From assembly GCF_042186555.1 (NCBI RefSeq), contig NC_133324.1, positions 135,769,577-135,833,576 on the forward strand: DNA of 64,000 bases, in the 5' to 3' direction. Position numbers and translations under genes: made by a program. Shown piece by piece: positions 9,364-19,459 of the stretch. The DNA comes from Aquarana catesbeiana (taxonomy: Eukaryota > Chordata > Amphibia > Anura > Ranidae). Numbering within the stretch: the first letter of the stretch is position 1; each line of letters opens with the position of its first letter. Under the pieces are notes generated by a model. That model was not told the origin of the DNA. It did no database searches and saw nothing but the letters and a program-made list of their open reading frames with translations.

Positions 9364-10411
9364 ATCGTTGCTTACTTTGGATATCAAGATATTGGCCCGA
9401 GTGTTAGCAAATCGACTGGCAAAGGTTATATCTGGAATGGTGCATACTGACCAATCTGGCTTTATCCCTGCACGATCTACAGCGTTAAACATTGGGAGGC
9501 TCTTCCTTAATATTCAGGTCCCAGTTCAGAACCCGGGAATTAGGTTTATCTTCTCCCTCGACGCGTGGAGTGGAAGTATCTGTGGGCAGTTTCGGGCATA
9601 TTTCGATTGGGAGAGGGGTTTATTTCCTGGATAAAACTCTTATGCTCCAACAGCAAGAATACGCATTAACAACTCATTGTTGGAGACTTTCTCACTATTC
9701 CGGGGCACTAGGCAGGGGTGCCCATTGTCACCCTTGCTTTTTGCCCTGGCATTAGAGCCTTTAGCGCCTAGAATAAGGTCATCACCGGATATCGTAGGTT
9801 TCCGGTGGGGACAGTGGGAAGACAAACTATCACTCTACGTAGACGATGCACTATTGCATCTGAGTGACACTGAGGGTTCTCTAACAGCAGTGATGCAGCT
9901 TATAGAACCATTTGGAGAATACTCAGGTTTTGCCATTAGTTGGCACAAATTGGTTCTTCTGCCACTAGACACACTACACTCGGCTTTGCCCAACTGTGTG
10001 TTCTGGATACAAGTGGTCAAATCATTTAGATATCTGGGGATCGAGGTGACACAGGACCCTACGGACTATATTACTCTGAACCTCAAGCCATTACCACAGA
10101 AATTCAAACAAAAATGTGGGGCCTAGTGTAAATCGCCATTGACGGTAACGGGACGAGTCAATCTAACCAAGATGATATGGACCCCTCAACTGTTGTATAT
10201 ACTTCATAATGCCCCTGTTTGGATTCCACAATACTGGTTCAAACGTATAGACTCCCAATTTAGAGCCTTAATTTGGAAAAACAAGGTACCCCTTATTAAG
10301 CTAACTACCCTGCAATACAATAAAGATCAGGGGGAATGGCTGTTCCCCATGCTCCGACATATTTCTTGCTGCACAGATGCAACACTTTACAGGTTGGGAC
10401 TCATCATGTGA
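9364..10411 (+). pseudogene. LINE ORF2 reverse transcriptase and thumb
   Basis: After the SINE the RT resumes with SLLTLDIKILARVLANRLAK, then in other frames FRGTRQGCPLSPLLFALALE (about 9700-9760) and the active-site loop reading SLYVDDALL (about 9830-9855; the L1 norm is YADD). The thumb/connection follows: FGEYSGFAISWHK, FRYLGIEVTQDP, then TGRVNLTKMIWTPQLLY. At least three frameshifts and two stops are present between 9600 and 10411. Confidence 0.8.
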
Positions 10412-10753
10412 ATCGGATCCCGCTAGAGGTTTGGTAACCAATTCAAACACAACATACTCTGCTCTATCTCACATGGAGATGGGTTTCCCTAATATTCTGT
10501 CCTACTGTCCCACAGCCCAACTACTAAAATAGCTATGGGAAAACATTAAACAAAGACTAGGAATAAACAGCTTCTGTCTAGTACTCCTATATGAGAAAAC
10601 AGATTCTTTGTAAAGATAGCCAAGCTTAGTGGCTACACATGGTGGGAAGCAGCAGGAATCAAATATTTGTATCACATTTTTGAAGATTCTGGCCTGAAAT
10701 CGTACGCCCAATTAAAAGAGGAATTTCCATTAATGGGGAATTTTTATTATCAG
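10412..10753 (+). pseudogene. decayed LINE ORF2 between thumb and LTR insertion
   Basis: No frame stays open for more than about 40 codons. The segment lies between recognisable ORF2 pieces in the right order and is interpreted as decayed LINE coding sequence on position alone. Confidence 0.45.
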
Positions 10754-11672
10754 TGTAGCACCCTCTACCATAGGTAGGTGCTAGAGTGAGGATTTTGTAA
10801 GGGAAACTGTCAGTGCAGGTAAATTTGGGCAGGCCTATGCTTCGGGCTAGGCCTGCTTGTTTTGATCTGGGGGCAGGGAGTGGTTAGTGTAGCAGTGGGT
10901 GGTCTCCCCTGCTTCCAGGAAGAATGATCTGGAAGAGGGGCGGGGCCTGGGACTGGAGTGGCAGGCAGCTCATGTGAGGAGCTCTGACCAATCCCCAATT
11001 GGAATTGGCAGGGGGCAGGCCTCCCATATAAGCTGGGATGACAGCCCACTGGGGGAGTTGTTTGTCGGCTGGGAGAATGGAGTACTAGGCAGCAGCAGGG
11101 GCCCCATCTGGGTGGGGGTGCAAGGCCTAGCGGAGGAGAGCTGGGAGGGAGCTTCATCTTTACAGGGTCATGGATGAAGTGTCCTGGAACAGAGGGGCTG
11201 GAGAAGCTGCCAGAATGTATGTCCAGTTAAAGTTCTCCATCATGGACTTGGGGCAGAAGAAGGTCAGTGAATGGACCACAGTGGAGTTCTGGGTGTGAGG
11301 CCAGAGGAGAGACTGTGGGGAGAGTGTCAAATCGCTGAGGCCTGAGGGCGCAGGATTTGCTAGCCGGACTAGCTGGGAGCAGTAGTCCACCAATCAGCAC
11401 ATGTTACTAAATGACTAGGCTGCCGGGGAGAGGTACTGCAGACCTCTGGCCTAGTAACAGTGTAACCAATTCTAGCCAGCAACTGAGACTGTTCAGAGTG
11501 GTCTCTTTCGTCAAAAGAGGATGATATGACAGGAAGAGTAATGATCTACAGTGGAAGTTTGTGCAGGAGGGAGAAAGTCCTGGGAGCAACAGTCTGCAGG
11601 AGATATGCAGAGGAGGAGAAATAGTCTACATGGTGTTATGTAGGGGAAGCGCCTGTAGATATTAGGTGTACA
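10754..11672 (+). mobile_element. solo LTR inside the LINE, with TATA-like box
   Basis: Begins TGTAGCACCCTCTACC and ends ATTAGGTGTACA (TG...CA), with near-symmetric termini TGTAGCACC/GGTGTACA. TCAG flanks both sides (10750-10753, 11673-11676), so the duplication is 4 bp, possibly 5 if the end is set one base earlier. It is 919 bp and non-coding. A TATA-like CATATAAGC near 11024-11032 suggests the promoter of U3 and plus orientation. Two GGAGTTGTTTGTCGGCTGGG-like GC-rich blocks follow it. The family is not identified. Confidence 0.75.
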
Positions 11673-12620
11673 TCAGTACTTCATGGCTCAACCTTTCGTT
11701 CTAATTCTTAAATATGATGGCAAAGCAATCCCATATTTCCTTTCCCCAACCAAGTTATATCCCCCAATAAACAAAACAAAACAACGCAAATGACTGTTCA
11801 TTGTCTCAGAAGTGATAGATGGAGGTCTCGCAGCAGGGTGACATGGTGGATGTTAGTTACTAGTAGCAACACAAGGCTACATCAGTATATGCAGTTATTC
11901 CATGCTGTATGATGTCAGAGTAACCATTCGACTCTGTGTTTGATGAGATCTTCTTTTTTGGAATCTATCTATATGGAGGAGGAAAAAAAGGGTATTATTT
12001 CTAGGACCTATACACAATTATAAACTCATATACAAGCCCCTGATATTCTGCCTTGTAGGGAAAAGTGAGAAAGAGATATCGGCCCTATAGATAGAAAAAA
12101 ATGGGAGCAAATACTTGAAGCTGGCCCTCTAGTGTCAGTGTCAGCAGCCCAAAAACGATCGCACTTGTTTATCTTACATAGAGTCTAAAGAACTCCAATA
12201 CAGTTACACGAATGGGGTAATAGAGATTCACCCATCTGCCCTAAGTGTCAATCCCACCCAGGTGACCTTGTTCACATGTTGTGGCGATGCCCCAAACTTG
12301 TCCGCTATTGGAGTAGAGTAGTCATGATCATCAACACTGTATACCAGGTTCAACTGTCACTGGATCCCTTGTCATGTTTATTAGGTAGCCTAGATGAGGA
12401 ACTATATACACCTCCAGTTTATATTGCTTTTCTTAGATTACTTTACCTGGCTAGGAAACTTATAGCGAGATACTCCCTGTCTACCCATACTCCGACAGAC
12501 AAACAATGGATCCAAACAGTTAATAACATTCTTATATGTGAAAAACACACCTATTGCCATAGGAAATCTCCCAAAAAGTTAGAAAAAATTTGGCAGTGCT
12601 GGCTGAGTACACTATAAGTC
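11673..12620 (+). pseudogene. LINE ORF2 C-terminal region with zinc-binding motif
   Basis: A clear tail appears from about 12230: CPKCQSHPGDLVHMLWRCP (C-X2-C...H...C) followed by the 113-codon frame 12276-12617 (LVRYWSRVVMIINTVYQVQL ... KLEKIWQCWLS) ending in a stop at 12615-12617. This is the usual Tx1/L1 C-terminus. The stretch 11673-12230 is too decayed to read frame by frame but contains no other recognisable element. Confidence 0.75.
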
Positions 12621-12996
12621 GCTCCTCCACAATTTTTCCTCAAAAGACTACTGCAAGGTTAACCGTCCTGGAAATTAGGCATTACAAGTTAACATTGAGG
12701 GAACCATCTGATGCATTCCCTATACAATATTGATGAAGCAGCCATTTTCTTTGTAATGTGTATGTGGGGGACATAAAGCGCTACATTTGAAGCAAATATA
12801 GTTATTGTTTCTTAGTGCTCTTTTATAATTGTTTGCATAATGCAACAGAATAGACTATATGCTTGAGTTAAGTCAATGTGAATACATACAAACCTTACAA
12901 ACTGAATCTACTGCTTGTATAGACTGTTTTTGAATCTTTATAGTGGAATTGGCTGTTGCTTTTATTCTAATAAAAGTTATTTGATTTAAAAAAAAA
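12618..12996 (+). repeat. LINE 3' UTR and poly(A) tail
   Basis: A short AT-rich 3' UTR after the ORF2 stop contains TAATAAAAGTTATTTG (signal-like AATAAA near 12969) and ends in an A run at 12988-12996. No further coding sequence. Confidence 0.7.
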
Positions 12997-13600
12997 GATC
13001 TTTCTCTACATCGCTGCTAGACTTTATCATTTTGACTGCAACTATTCACTGCAGCTGTCCCCAGCCTGGCTTTTACAGTGCCATGTCCGGGCCCTGTTGA
13101 CTAGAGAGTGTGAGGATAGCCTGGACCTGACATTCAGGGACTGGATTTCATGTAAAGTACTTTAAAGACTCTGTTCCAAAAAATAGCTGTGAAGCACTTC
13201 CCAGATCCAGAGCCACTAGCATTGCCTTAATGCTTATCCTGATTTTGGAGACTCACTTTTTGTGTAGGCTGGTTGGTCTGAGCACCAGAGACTACCCCAT
13301 TTAGATAGGTCACTCTCTAGGAAGCATCTTCCTGGTGCCACTCCTGCTTGCAATGAGACGTGTAGAACTTCAATCTTCAATTTGTTCCTGCTGCCCACCT
13401 ACCGTGACTTTAGTCACCTCCAGCCATCTAAATCTCAGCTGCTACCAGCTGTCCAGGCTTTATGAGTTCCTATGGCCTTGCCTCTTACCCTGAGCATTAC
13501 GCTGTCTTACTGCCATGCCACCAGACATGGGATAGCAGCGCCTTATTATGTGCTTCCAGCTTACACTCAAACAATGATGTTGAGGCTGCTTGTAGTGTGT
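12997..13600. other. unassigned sequence between LINE tail and hAT MITE
   Basis: No recognisable gene, terminal repeat or tandem repeat. Short open frames occur in several phases but show no known motif. It is interrupted by the hAT MITE at 13609 and seems to continue at 14160. It may be old intronic sequence or an unrecognised decayed element. Confidence 0.4.
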
Positions 13601-13608
13601 CTACTGAT

Positions 13609-14151
13609 TAGGGGTGCAACGGATCGTTGCCGATCCGTGATCCGTACGGATCACCCTCCGCGGATTGGCACACCCGCGATCCGCGGAGCACTTTTCGGCC
13701 TCAGCCATAGGAAAGGCCGCGGCTTCGGCCTAGCTCCGGAGCCGGCGGCCATCTTAGTACACCCGGAAGCGGCCGCTGTCTCGACAGGAAGTGACGTTTC
13801 GGCGCCGCCATCTTGCTACACCCCACACTCCTGCACAGTACAATAATGATAGAGTGAGAAGGGGGCAAGCGGACATCTTGTTACACCCACCGGAGTTTTA
13901 GATTTAAAAGCCATTTTCAACACAAAACTGAGCTTATATGCACAAATACTGTATTTATGCATATAAGCTCGGTTTTGTGTTGAAAATAGCTTTTAAATCT
14001 AAAACTCTGGTGGTTGTAACAAGATTTGTGTGGTTTTTTTTTTTTTGGTTTTTTTTTTTGGTTTTTTTTGCTGATCCGAAAATTATCCGATCCGTGACTC
14101 TGATCCGAGGATCGATCCGATCCGTGAGATTTTTGATCCGTTGCACCCCTA
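13609..14151. mobile_element. hAT-type MITE with TAGGGGTGCAACGGATC ends
   Basis: Terminal inverted repeats TAGGGGTGCAACGGATC and GATCCGTTGCACCCCTA are flanked by the 8-bp duplication CTACTGAT (13601-13608, 14152-14159). It is 543 bp without transposase. Subterminal GATCCG motifs recur many times on both sides (candidate transposase-binding repeats). A long internal palindrome is listed separately. Confidence 0.88.
13875..14025. repeat. large internal palindrome in the hAT MITE
   Basis: The left arm (ATCTTGTTACACCCACCGGA... to GAGCTTATATGCA) is mirrored with few mismatches by the right arm (TGCATATAAGCTCGG ... GTTGTAACAAGAT). The arms are about 70 bp with a short centre around 13950. As RNA it would form a long hairpin; as DNA, a cruciform. 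Confidence 0.9.
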
Positions 14152-14159
14152 CTACTGAT

Positions 14160-14928
14160 TCTGTCAATGTCTACATCCTGGAATCATGTGTATTTTAGCA
14201 CTGGAGTCCTTACTAACTTCATCAGGTGTGGCCAGTTTCTCTGCTCTTATGGTAGAGTTTTTTTTACTACAGTCATTCAAAACTTTATGGCCAAAATCAG
14301 CCAGTTATTTGTTAATTCTTACAAGAGGCCACAACCATGCTCCCATGCCTTCTTGCATAGATTATATATCTAATTTACCCATGCCTTTGGTAACTTCTGA
14401 ACCATGGAACCCAAAGATTCTGTCTTATTCCCAGTTGTTCCAGTCTTTGTCTCATGAGCTTGCCCCTGAAGGTAGCAGTCTATTGCTATTACTAACAAAT
14501 TAAAAGATTTTGAAGACTCTGAAGCTCAAGGATTCGCCTGTTACTTTTACTTGTGCTTTTTCTAGTCTTGGGTCCTTTAAAGCTCCTAAGGATACAAAGA
14601 CTTTCTCATTGCACCTACCTCTCTATCTGTACAGAGATTGGAAACACCCTCAGAAGCTGTTGCTTTCATCGAGTACTTACTGACTGTCACTACCCACTGT
14701 GGATCCAGCAGTGTCCCACCTTAACAAGGTGCTTGCTATTCGGGTAAAAGATGCACATATTTGTAAGGACCAAAACAAATAAATGTTTGGAAGCCCTCTC
14801 TGGAATTCAGTTATTGCTGGCAGGCCCTGCTCTTCATCCGATCCTGACATTGACTTTGCTTTGTCAGACTATGGCTGACTAGTCAAAATCCTGATAAACA
14901 ATACAGCAACATTATAAAATTTTAACTC
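14160..14928. other. unassigned sequence downstream of the hAT MITE
   Basis: No motif, terminal repeat or convincing exon was found. Several plus-strand frames of 60-105 codons exist but are cysteine/leucine-rich, lack recognisable domains, and are interrupted in every phase. Confidence 0.4.
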
Positions 14929-15637
14929 TATAAAAGATGTAGCGCATAAAAAATCAACAAATGGTGATAAAACGTAGTCACAAACACCCCAAATCTATAG
15001 ACCGGGTGTAGTGAATACCACAGAAATTAGTGTAAAGTCCATGTATCGTAAAAAAGTGAAAATCTCCAAGTGAATGTGCACATGAAAAAAGTCACTGGCA
15101 ATGGGAATGTTCCAAATATGGACAAGCGACTGGGTTAGTCAGTACATGGAAACGGCTTCAACCAACAACAGCATCCAATCAGAGAGTGGTAGGCATAAAC
15201 TCTTACCAGATCCTGTGGACTCCCCTGTCTTATGACATGGAGTCATACAGACATTGTGCCACTCAGGGCATGTGGACCGATATCCAGACCATCAGGGCAC
15301 TCAGGGCATGTGGACCGATATCCATACCGTCAGGGCTCACAGATGCCAATTTCTCAGGTACTCACAGAGTCGTCAGATGGATCTTCACACTGGATGTGGA
15401 CAGAATTCAGCCAGGCTAGGATATGTTGCTAGTAGCGAAGGTGGGGCATTTACTTTGTGACAAAGTACCCCTTGCCAGTGACTTTTTTCATGTGCACATT
15501 CACTTGGAGATTTTCACTTTTTTATGATACATGGACTTTACACTAATTTCTGTGGTATTCACTACACCCGGTCTATAGATTTGGGGTGTTTGTGTTGATT
15601 TTTTTATGCGCTACATTTTTTATAAAGTTTATATTGT
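14929..15637. mobile_element. foldback element with ~165-bp inverted arms
   Basis: The left arm (14929-15100) and right arm (15472-15637) are reverse complements over almost their whole length, for example GTGTAGTGAATACCACAG against CTGTGGTATTCACTACAC. The left arm has about 20 extra bases (AAATGGTGATAAAACGTAGT). The 370-bp loop contains a short direct repeat (GGCATGTGGACCGATATCC at about 15266 and 15306). No coding sequence and no clear target duplication; superfamily unknown. Confidence 0.8.
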
Positions 15638-16061
15638 TGTTTGTCACATTGTATGTAGCTGCTTTTCTCATCGGTTAGCGCAGTGTTTCTTTGCTATTTT
15701 CACATTATAACATTTTATAATGGTTTAATTGCACAGGCACGGAAATTCACATGACTGGGTAACCTCTGAGTCAGAGTCTCAGTCCAGGAGGTAGATGCTG
15801 GCTCTGGATTAACGAGAATAATACTAACCTTCCAGAGAGAAAAGTAGATGAAGGCTTCGTCAGAAAAAGTAATAAATACTTGTGTTACACCTACATATTA
15901 TTTAGCATGCACACAATTAAAATGGAAATACATATCTGTGTCTACTTTGTTTTAGTGTAATGCTAACTGATGAAATGTTGTGGAGATCATCTTGTATGAT
16001 TGTGTAAGTGTGTAGACTTCATATCTATTCTGTTGCTTTCATTGGTACCCATTTGCTGTAG
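15638..16061. other. intron sequence upstream of exon A
   Basis: AT-rich unique-looking sequence, ending in a pyrimidine-rich stretch (CTGTTGCTTTCATTGG...) and the acceptor CTGTAG at 16056-16061. No other feature seen. Confidence 0.4.
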
Positions 16062-16202
16062 GACTACAGCCACAAAGCCACCCTTCTGCCCGATGGCCAT
16101 ATTAGAGATCGTTCTGGGGAAATCCACCAAGATGTAGCTTCCTGGATAAAGGCTCTTCTAGGAAATAACATTTCAGTAACTTGGAAATATGTGGAAAATA
16201 AG
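16062..16202 (+). CDS. candidate host exon A (RAMA-like domain, first half)
   Basis: A 141-bp segment framed by TTTGCTGTAG and GTAGGTAT. Only the phase-0 frame is open; the other two contain stops. It encodes 47 residues including TLLPDGHIRDRSGEIHQD and SWIKALLGNNISVTW. The pattern LLPDG-x-I ... SW ... then (in exon B) VTYxGKKL resembles the RAMA domain known from ANKRD31 and MPND; this is a from-memory resemblance, not a search result. Unlike the surrounding repeats it has no stops, no terminal repeats and balanced codon use. It is internal, with no start codon; the gene would run on the plus strand. Confidence 0.62.
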
Positions 16203-16940
16203 GTAGGTATAAAAAATGGTTATCAGTAAACATTTTATTGTAGTAAGTATTGTAGTAGGAAATTAATAAGCATGTAATAAGTATGTAATATGTTTTAATA
16301 CAAATCGAAAACATACACTACTGTAGAATTTACACTTGGTCAGTGCTTTCATAAGTGCAGAACTCTAAAACTAGCCATACATGTGTAGATTTCTCTTGTT
16401 CAGCCCCATGGATTGAACAGTAGAAATCAGTCTACCCCCCAATCCATGTTAAGCAGCATGGATAGAGGAAAATCTTCCCTGCCTGTTATTGTATTCAGAC
16501 AGCCACAGCACCAGTGTCTGTCTGAACGCCTAAAGATTGAATACATCTTATTCTTCAGTTTACTTTTGCGAAGCCAGGTGGTGCTGACAGGACAACCCAG
16601 GGCTCAAATTTTGGCCGATTTAGCAGGAACTGGATGAAATTTGAGCCAGATTAGACATGTTTAGGGCTTGAACATTAATTTATTTCAATGGCCAGAATAA
16701 ATATTATTTAGCGTAATTCATGAAATTAATTAGCGTCCAAGCACTTCACTTGCCTAAATGCGTTATACAAGTTTACAAGTGTCAAACATTTTTTCTGTCA
16801 AAACTCTGCTGCCAGGAAGAGAGGAGTCTAGGAGAGTTAGCAAAACATCCTTGTGCACGAGGCCTAACATCTGGTGATAGACTGCCTCATGGTTACCTTA
16901 TTATAAAGTGCCTAGCCCTGAGAAAATATGTTCACTTTTA
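16203..16940 (+). other. intron sequence after exon A
   Basis: Starts with a consensus donor GTAGGTAT. The rest is AT-rich with no recognised repeat or gene. Confidence 0.4.
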
Positions 16941-17358
16941 GACCCCTTTCACACTGAGGGTGTTTTGCAGGCGCTATAGCGTTAAAAATAGCGCCTGTAA
17001 TCCGCCCTCAAACAGCTGCAGCATTGTCTCCAGTGTGAAAGCCCGAGGGCTTTCACACCGGAGCGCTGCGCTGGCAGGACAGGCAAAAAAGTCCTGCCAG
17101 CAGCTTCTTTGGATCGGTGAAGGAGCGGTGTGTTTACCGCTCCTCCACCGTTGCTCCCCACTGAAATCAATGGGGCAGCGCTGGTATACCGCCGGCAAAA
17201 CGCCGCTATTGCAGCACATTGCGGGCGGTTTTAACCCTTTCTCGGCCGCTAGTGGGGGGTAAAAGCGCCGAAATGCGCCACTAATCCGACGGTAAAACGC
17301 AGCCAAAAATAGCGCGTTTTACCGCCGACACTATGGGCGGCCCGGTGTGAAAGGGCTC
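16941..17358. mobile_element. Harbinger-type MITE (TTA target)
   Basis: Ends GACCCCTTTCACACTGAGGG and CCCGGTGTGAAAGGGCTC are inverted repeats flanked by TTA (16938-16940, 17359-17361), the 3-bp TWA duplication of PIF/Harbinger elements. It is GC-rich, 418 bp, with several internal hairpins (GGCTTTCACACCGGAGCG). No transposase. Confidence 0.75.
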
Positions 17359-17947
17359 TTAGAGAGTATGTACACTCCAGTGACATATTCCTTACTTGAA
17401 TGTAAACATGCTCTTTTATACTAAATGTTAGATGTGCCTCCTGTTGTCTCTCTCTCTCTCTCACTCTCGCTCTCTTTCTTGAGAGAGAGAGAGAGAGAGA
17501 AAGAAAAAGAGAGAGAATCAATTTTAGATATATCATTAAATTTGCATGGGTTCCAGCTTTCTCACACACTCATATTATATGGGCAGGTTAATCAGGGTCT
17601 TTCCAAATTGAACACTAAAGAAGTAGCAGGCTCATTGAGGAATTGTGACATGCATTAACTTCAGCTAAAAACTTTGGAATAGAATGGTACTATGTACTCT
17701 GTAAAAGCACTTACTAATATGTTGACACTTTATAAGTAAAGGAAATGATAATAGACGTAGTAGCCTACTACGAACATGCATAAATGAAGGGATAAAAATG
17801 CATACCACAGTTTGGGAATTACCATACTAGATCATTTCAGTTTTGAAAATATTTATTTGCATTGTATTCTGGAGTACAGTACTACACATACCACATATAC
17901 ACTGTGCAAAAAATGTAAGCAGGTGTGAAAATAAAACTGTATAATAA
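17359..17947. other. intronic sequence with a palindromic GA/TC microsatellite
   Basis: Non-coding. Positions 17446-17518 hold (TC)n immediately followed by (GA)n, a self-complementary microsatellite that can form a hairpin. Otherwise no recognised features up to the piggyBac end. Confidence 0.6.
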
Positions 17948-18986
17948 CCACTTCAGCCCCGGAAGATTAGGCTGCTCAATGACCAGAGCACTTTTTACAA
18001 TTGGGCACTGCGCTGCTTTAACTGGTAATTGCGCTGTATGGCAGGCGCAGCACTATGAAGTGCCTTATGCGCTGTGGCATTAGAATTTTAATCTCTGACC
18101 TTTTAGTCCAAACAAGACTATCTCTTACTTTATAATTCCTCTAGCACCGTTTTATGGAAGCAGTAGGTTTAAACAGCACACCAAACCTCTATGATATCTT
18201 CTTTATTAACTTCAGCTTTTATTCATATATAACACTGACAATTTAGCAGCAGGCAGTGCATGTACAAACATGTGCTGAATAAAGTATAACAAAATGGCGG
18301 TTCAACTGTTTGATCCTGTCATTCTACATAAAATGGTAGATGTATTTCTCTCTTCAGTATCTGTACTTTCACTTTAAAATACCTTAGACACTTTATGATC
18401 TCTCTGAGAGGTATATCTGAAGCTTAAGAAATAGTTTTACTTGTCTGATATTGCAATTTGCAGTTTGCACGCTTGTTTGAAGGTTTGCGATGATGTTTGA
18501 ATGTTTGTTTGCTTGTTTGAACGTTTGTTTAGACATTTGTTTGAACGTTTGTTTGGTGGAACTATAAGTGAACACATAACTAGTTCAGTATACAGTTCTA
18601 ATCACATTATTTAACAATAATAACATATATAACTGTATTAAATACCTATTTTGGCCACTTGCTTCCATAAAACTGAACTCTGGCTGGATCTGCAATCTGT
18701 TCAGGTCCACTCTCTCTGATGTAGTGAGATCTAGCAATGTGCTGGGTAATTTCCAGACAAAATAATAGTAAGGCTGGCTGTGATTGGCCAAGACTCTTGC
18801 TCAGTGTGAGATTGGCTGTGACTGGCCAAAACTCCTGAGAGTCACAAAGGCTTAACTCTATGCTTTCTGGCTTCAATTCTGTTGTATAGAATTGAATACA
18901 AAGAGCTGCGCTTAGAACAGTAATGTAGGTGTGCTGCCTCCCTTAAAAGAGCTTCCCTAGGGATTCTCTACTAACTAGAATTATAT

Positions 18987-19230
18987 TAACAAGGGTTGTG
19001 GCGCTTCCTATGGGGTAATAGATGGGAGGGGTGGTTACCCAGATGGTTTCCCTCAATAGATCCCAATAGAGGTACCTGGTACCTACCAGGGAAAAAACTT
19101 AGTTACCGTAAGGGTATATATGTCTGTGCCTACACACATACACATATATATCCACATGCACCCGTGTGTATCAGCAGATATAAATAAATAAATAGATAGG
19201 TAATGTCTTCAAGGGGTCTGGCCTGAGGCC
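18987..19230 (+). repeat. left inverted repeat of the Penelope element
   Basis: A 244-bp copy, in reverse orientation, of the sequence at 23847-24091. A 63-codon frame inside (18996-19187) is the same, residue for residue, as the one in the right copy (23890-24081). The frames are consequences of the repeat and are not thought to be genes. Confidence 0.95.
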
Positions 19231-19459
19231 TCGAATACAGAATTCACAGTGGTAATCACCAAGAAAGACACGAACACAGAGCCCCTCAAACACCTGGGTA
19301 CAATATACCCACAAGAAATAGATACTCCCCATTAAGGGAAAATGCGAGGGCCCAATACAGAAACAACTATGAAGAAACCCCAGGATCACAATATAGAAGA
19401 AATAGAGGACCCCATAGGGATTTTCCCAGGCGTTGGGGGAGAGACAAACCACCAGGGAG

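Larger units (their letters stand above)
7465..12996 (+). mobile_element. Tx1/L1-like LINE, long plus-strand copy with poly(A) tail
   Basis: The plus-strand LINE runs from the last part of its endonuclease (7465) through linker, RT, C-terminal zinc-binding region and 3' UTR to a short poly(A) run (12988-12996). It is interrupted by a SINE (8364-9363) that is itself split by a solo LTR, and by a second solo LTR (10754-11672). Its own 5' part is not in the window; the Gypsy element abuts at 7464. All coding parts carry stops or frameshifts. Confidence 0.8.

Noticed and set aside
13472..13846. Possible coding exon
   Set aside because: It crosses the 8-bp duplication into the hAT MITE, and no motif is readable.
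18996..19187. 63-codon frame present twice (also 23890-24081 on the other strand)
   Set aside because: The duplication is fully explained by the Penelope inverted repeats; no domain or conserved start context.
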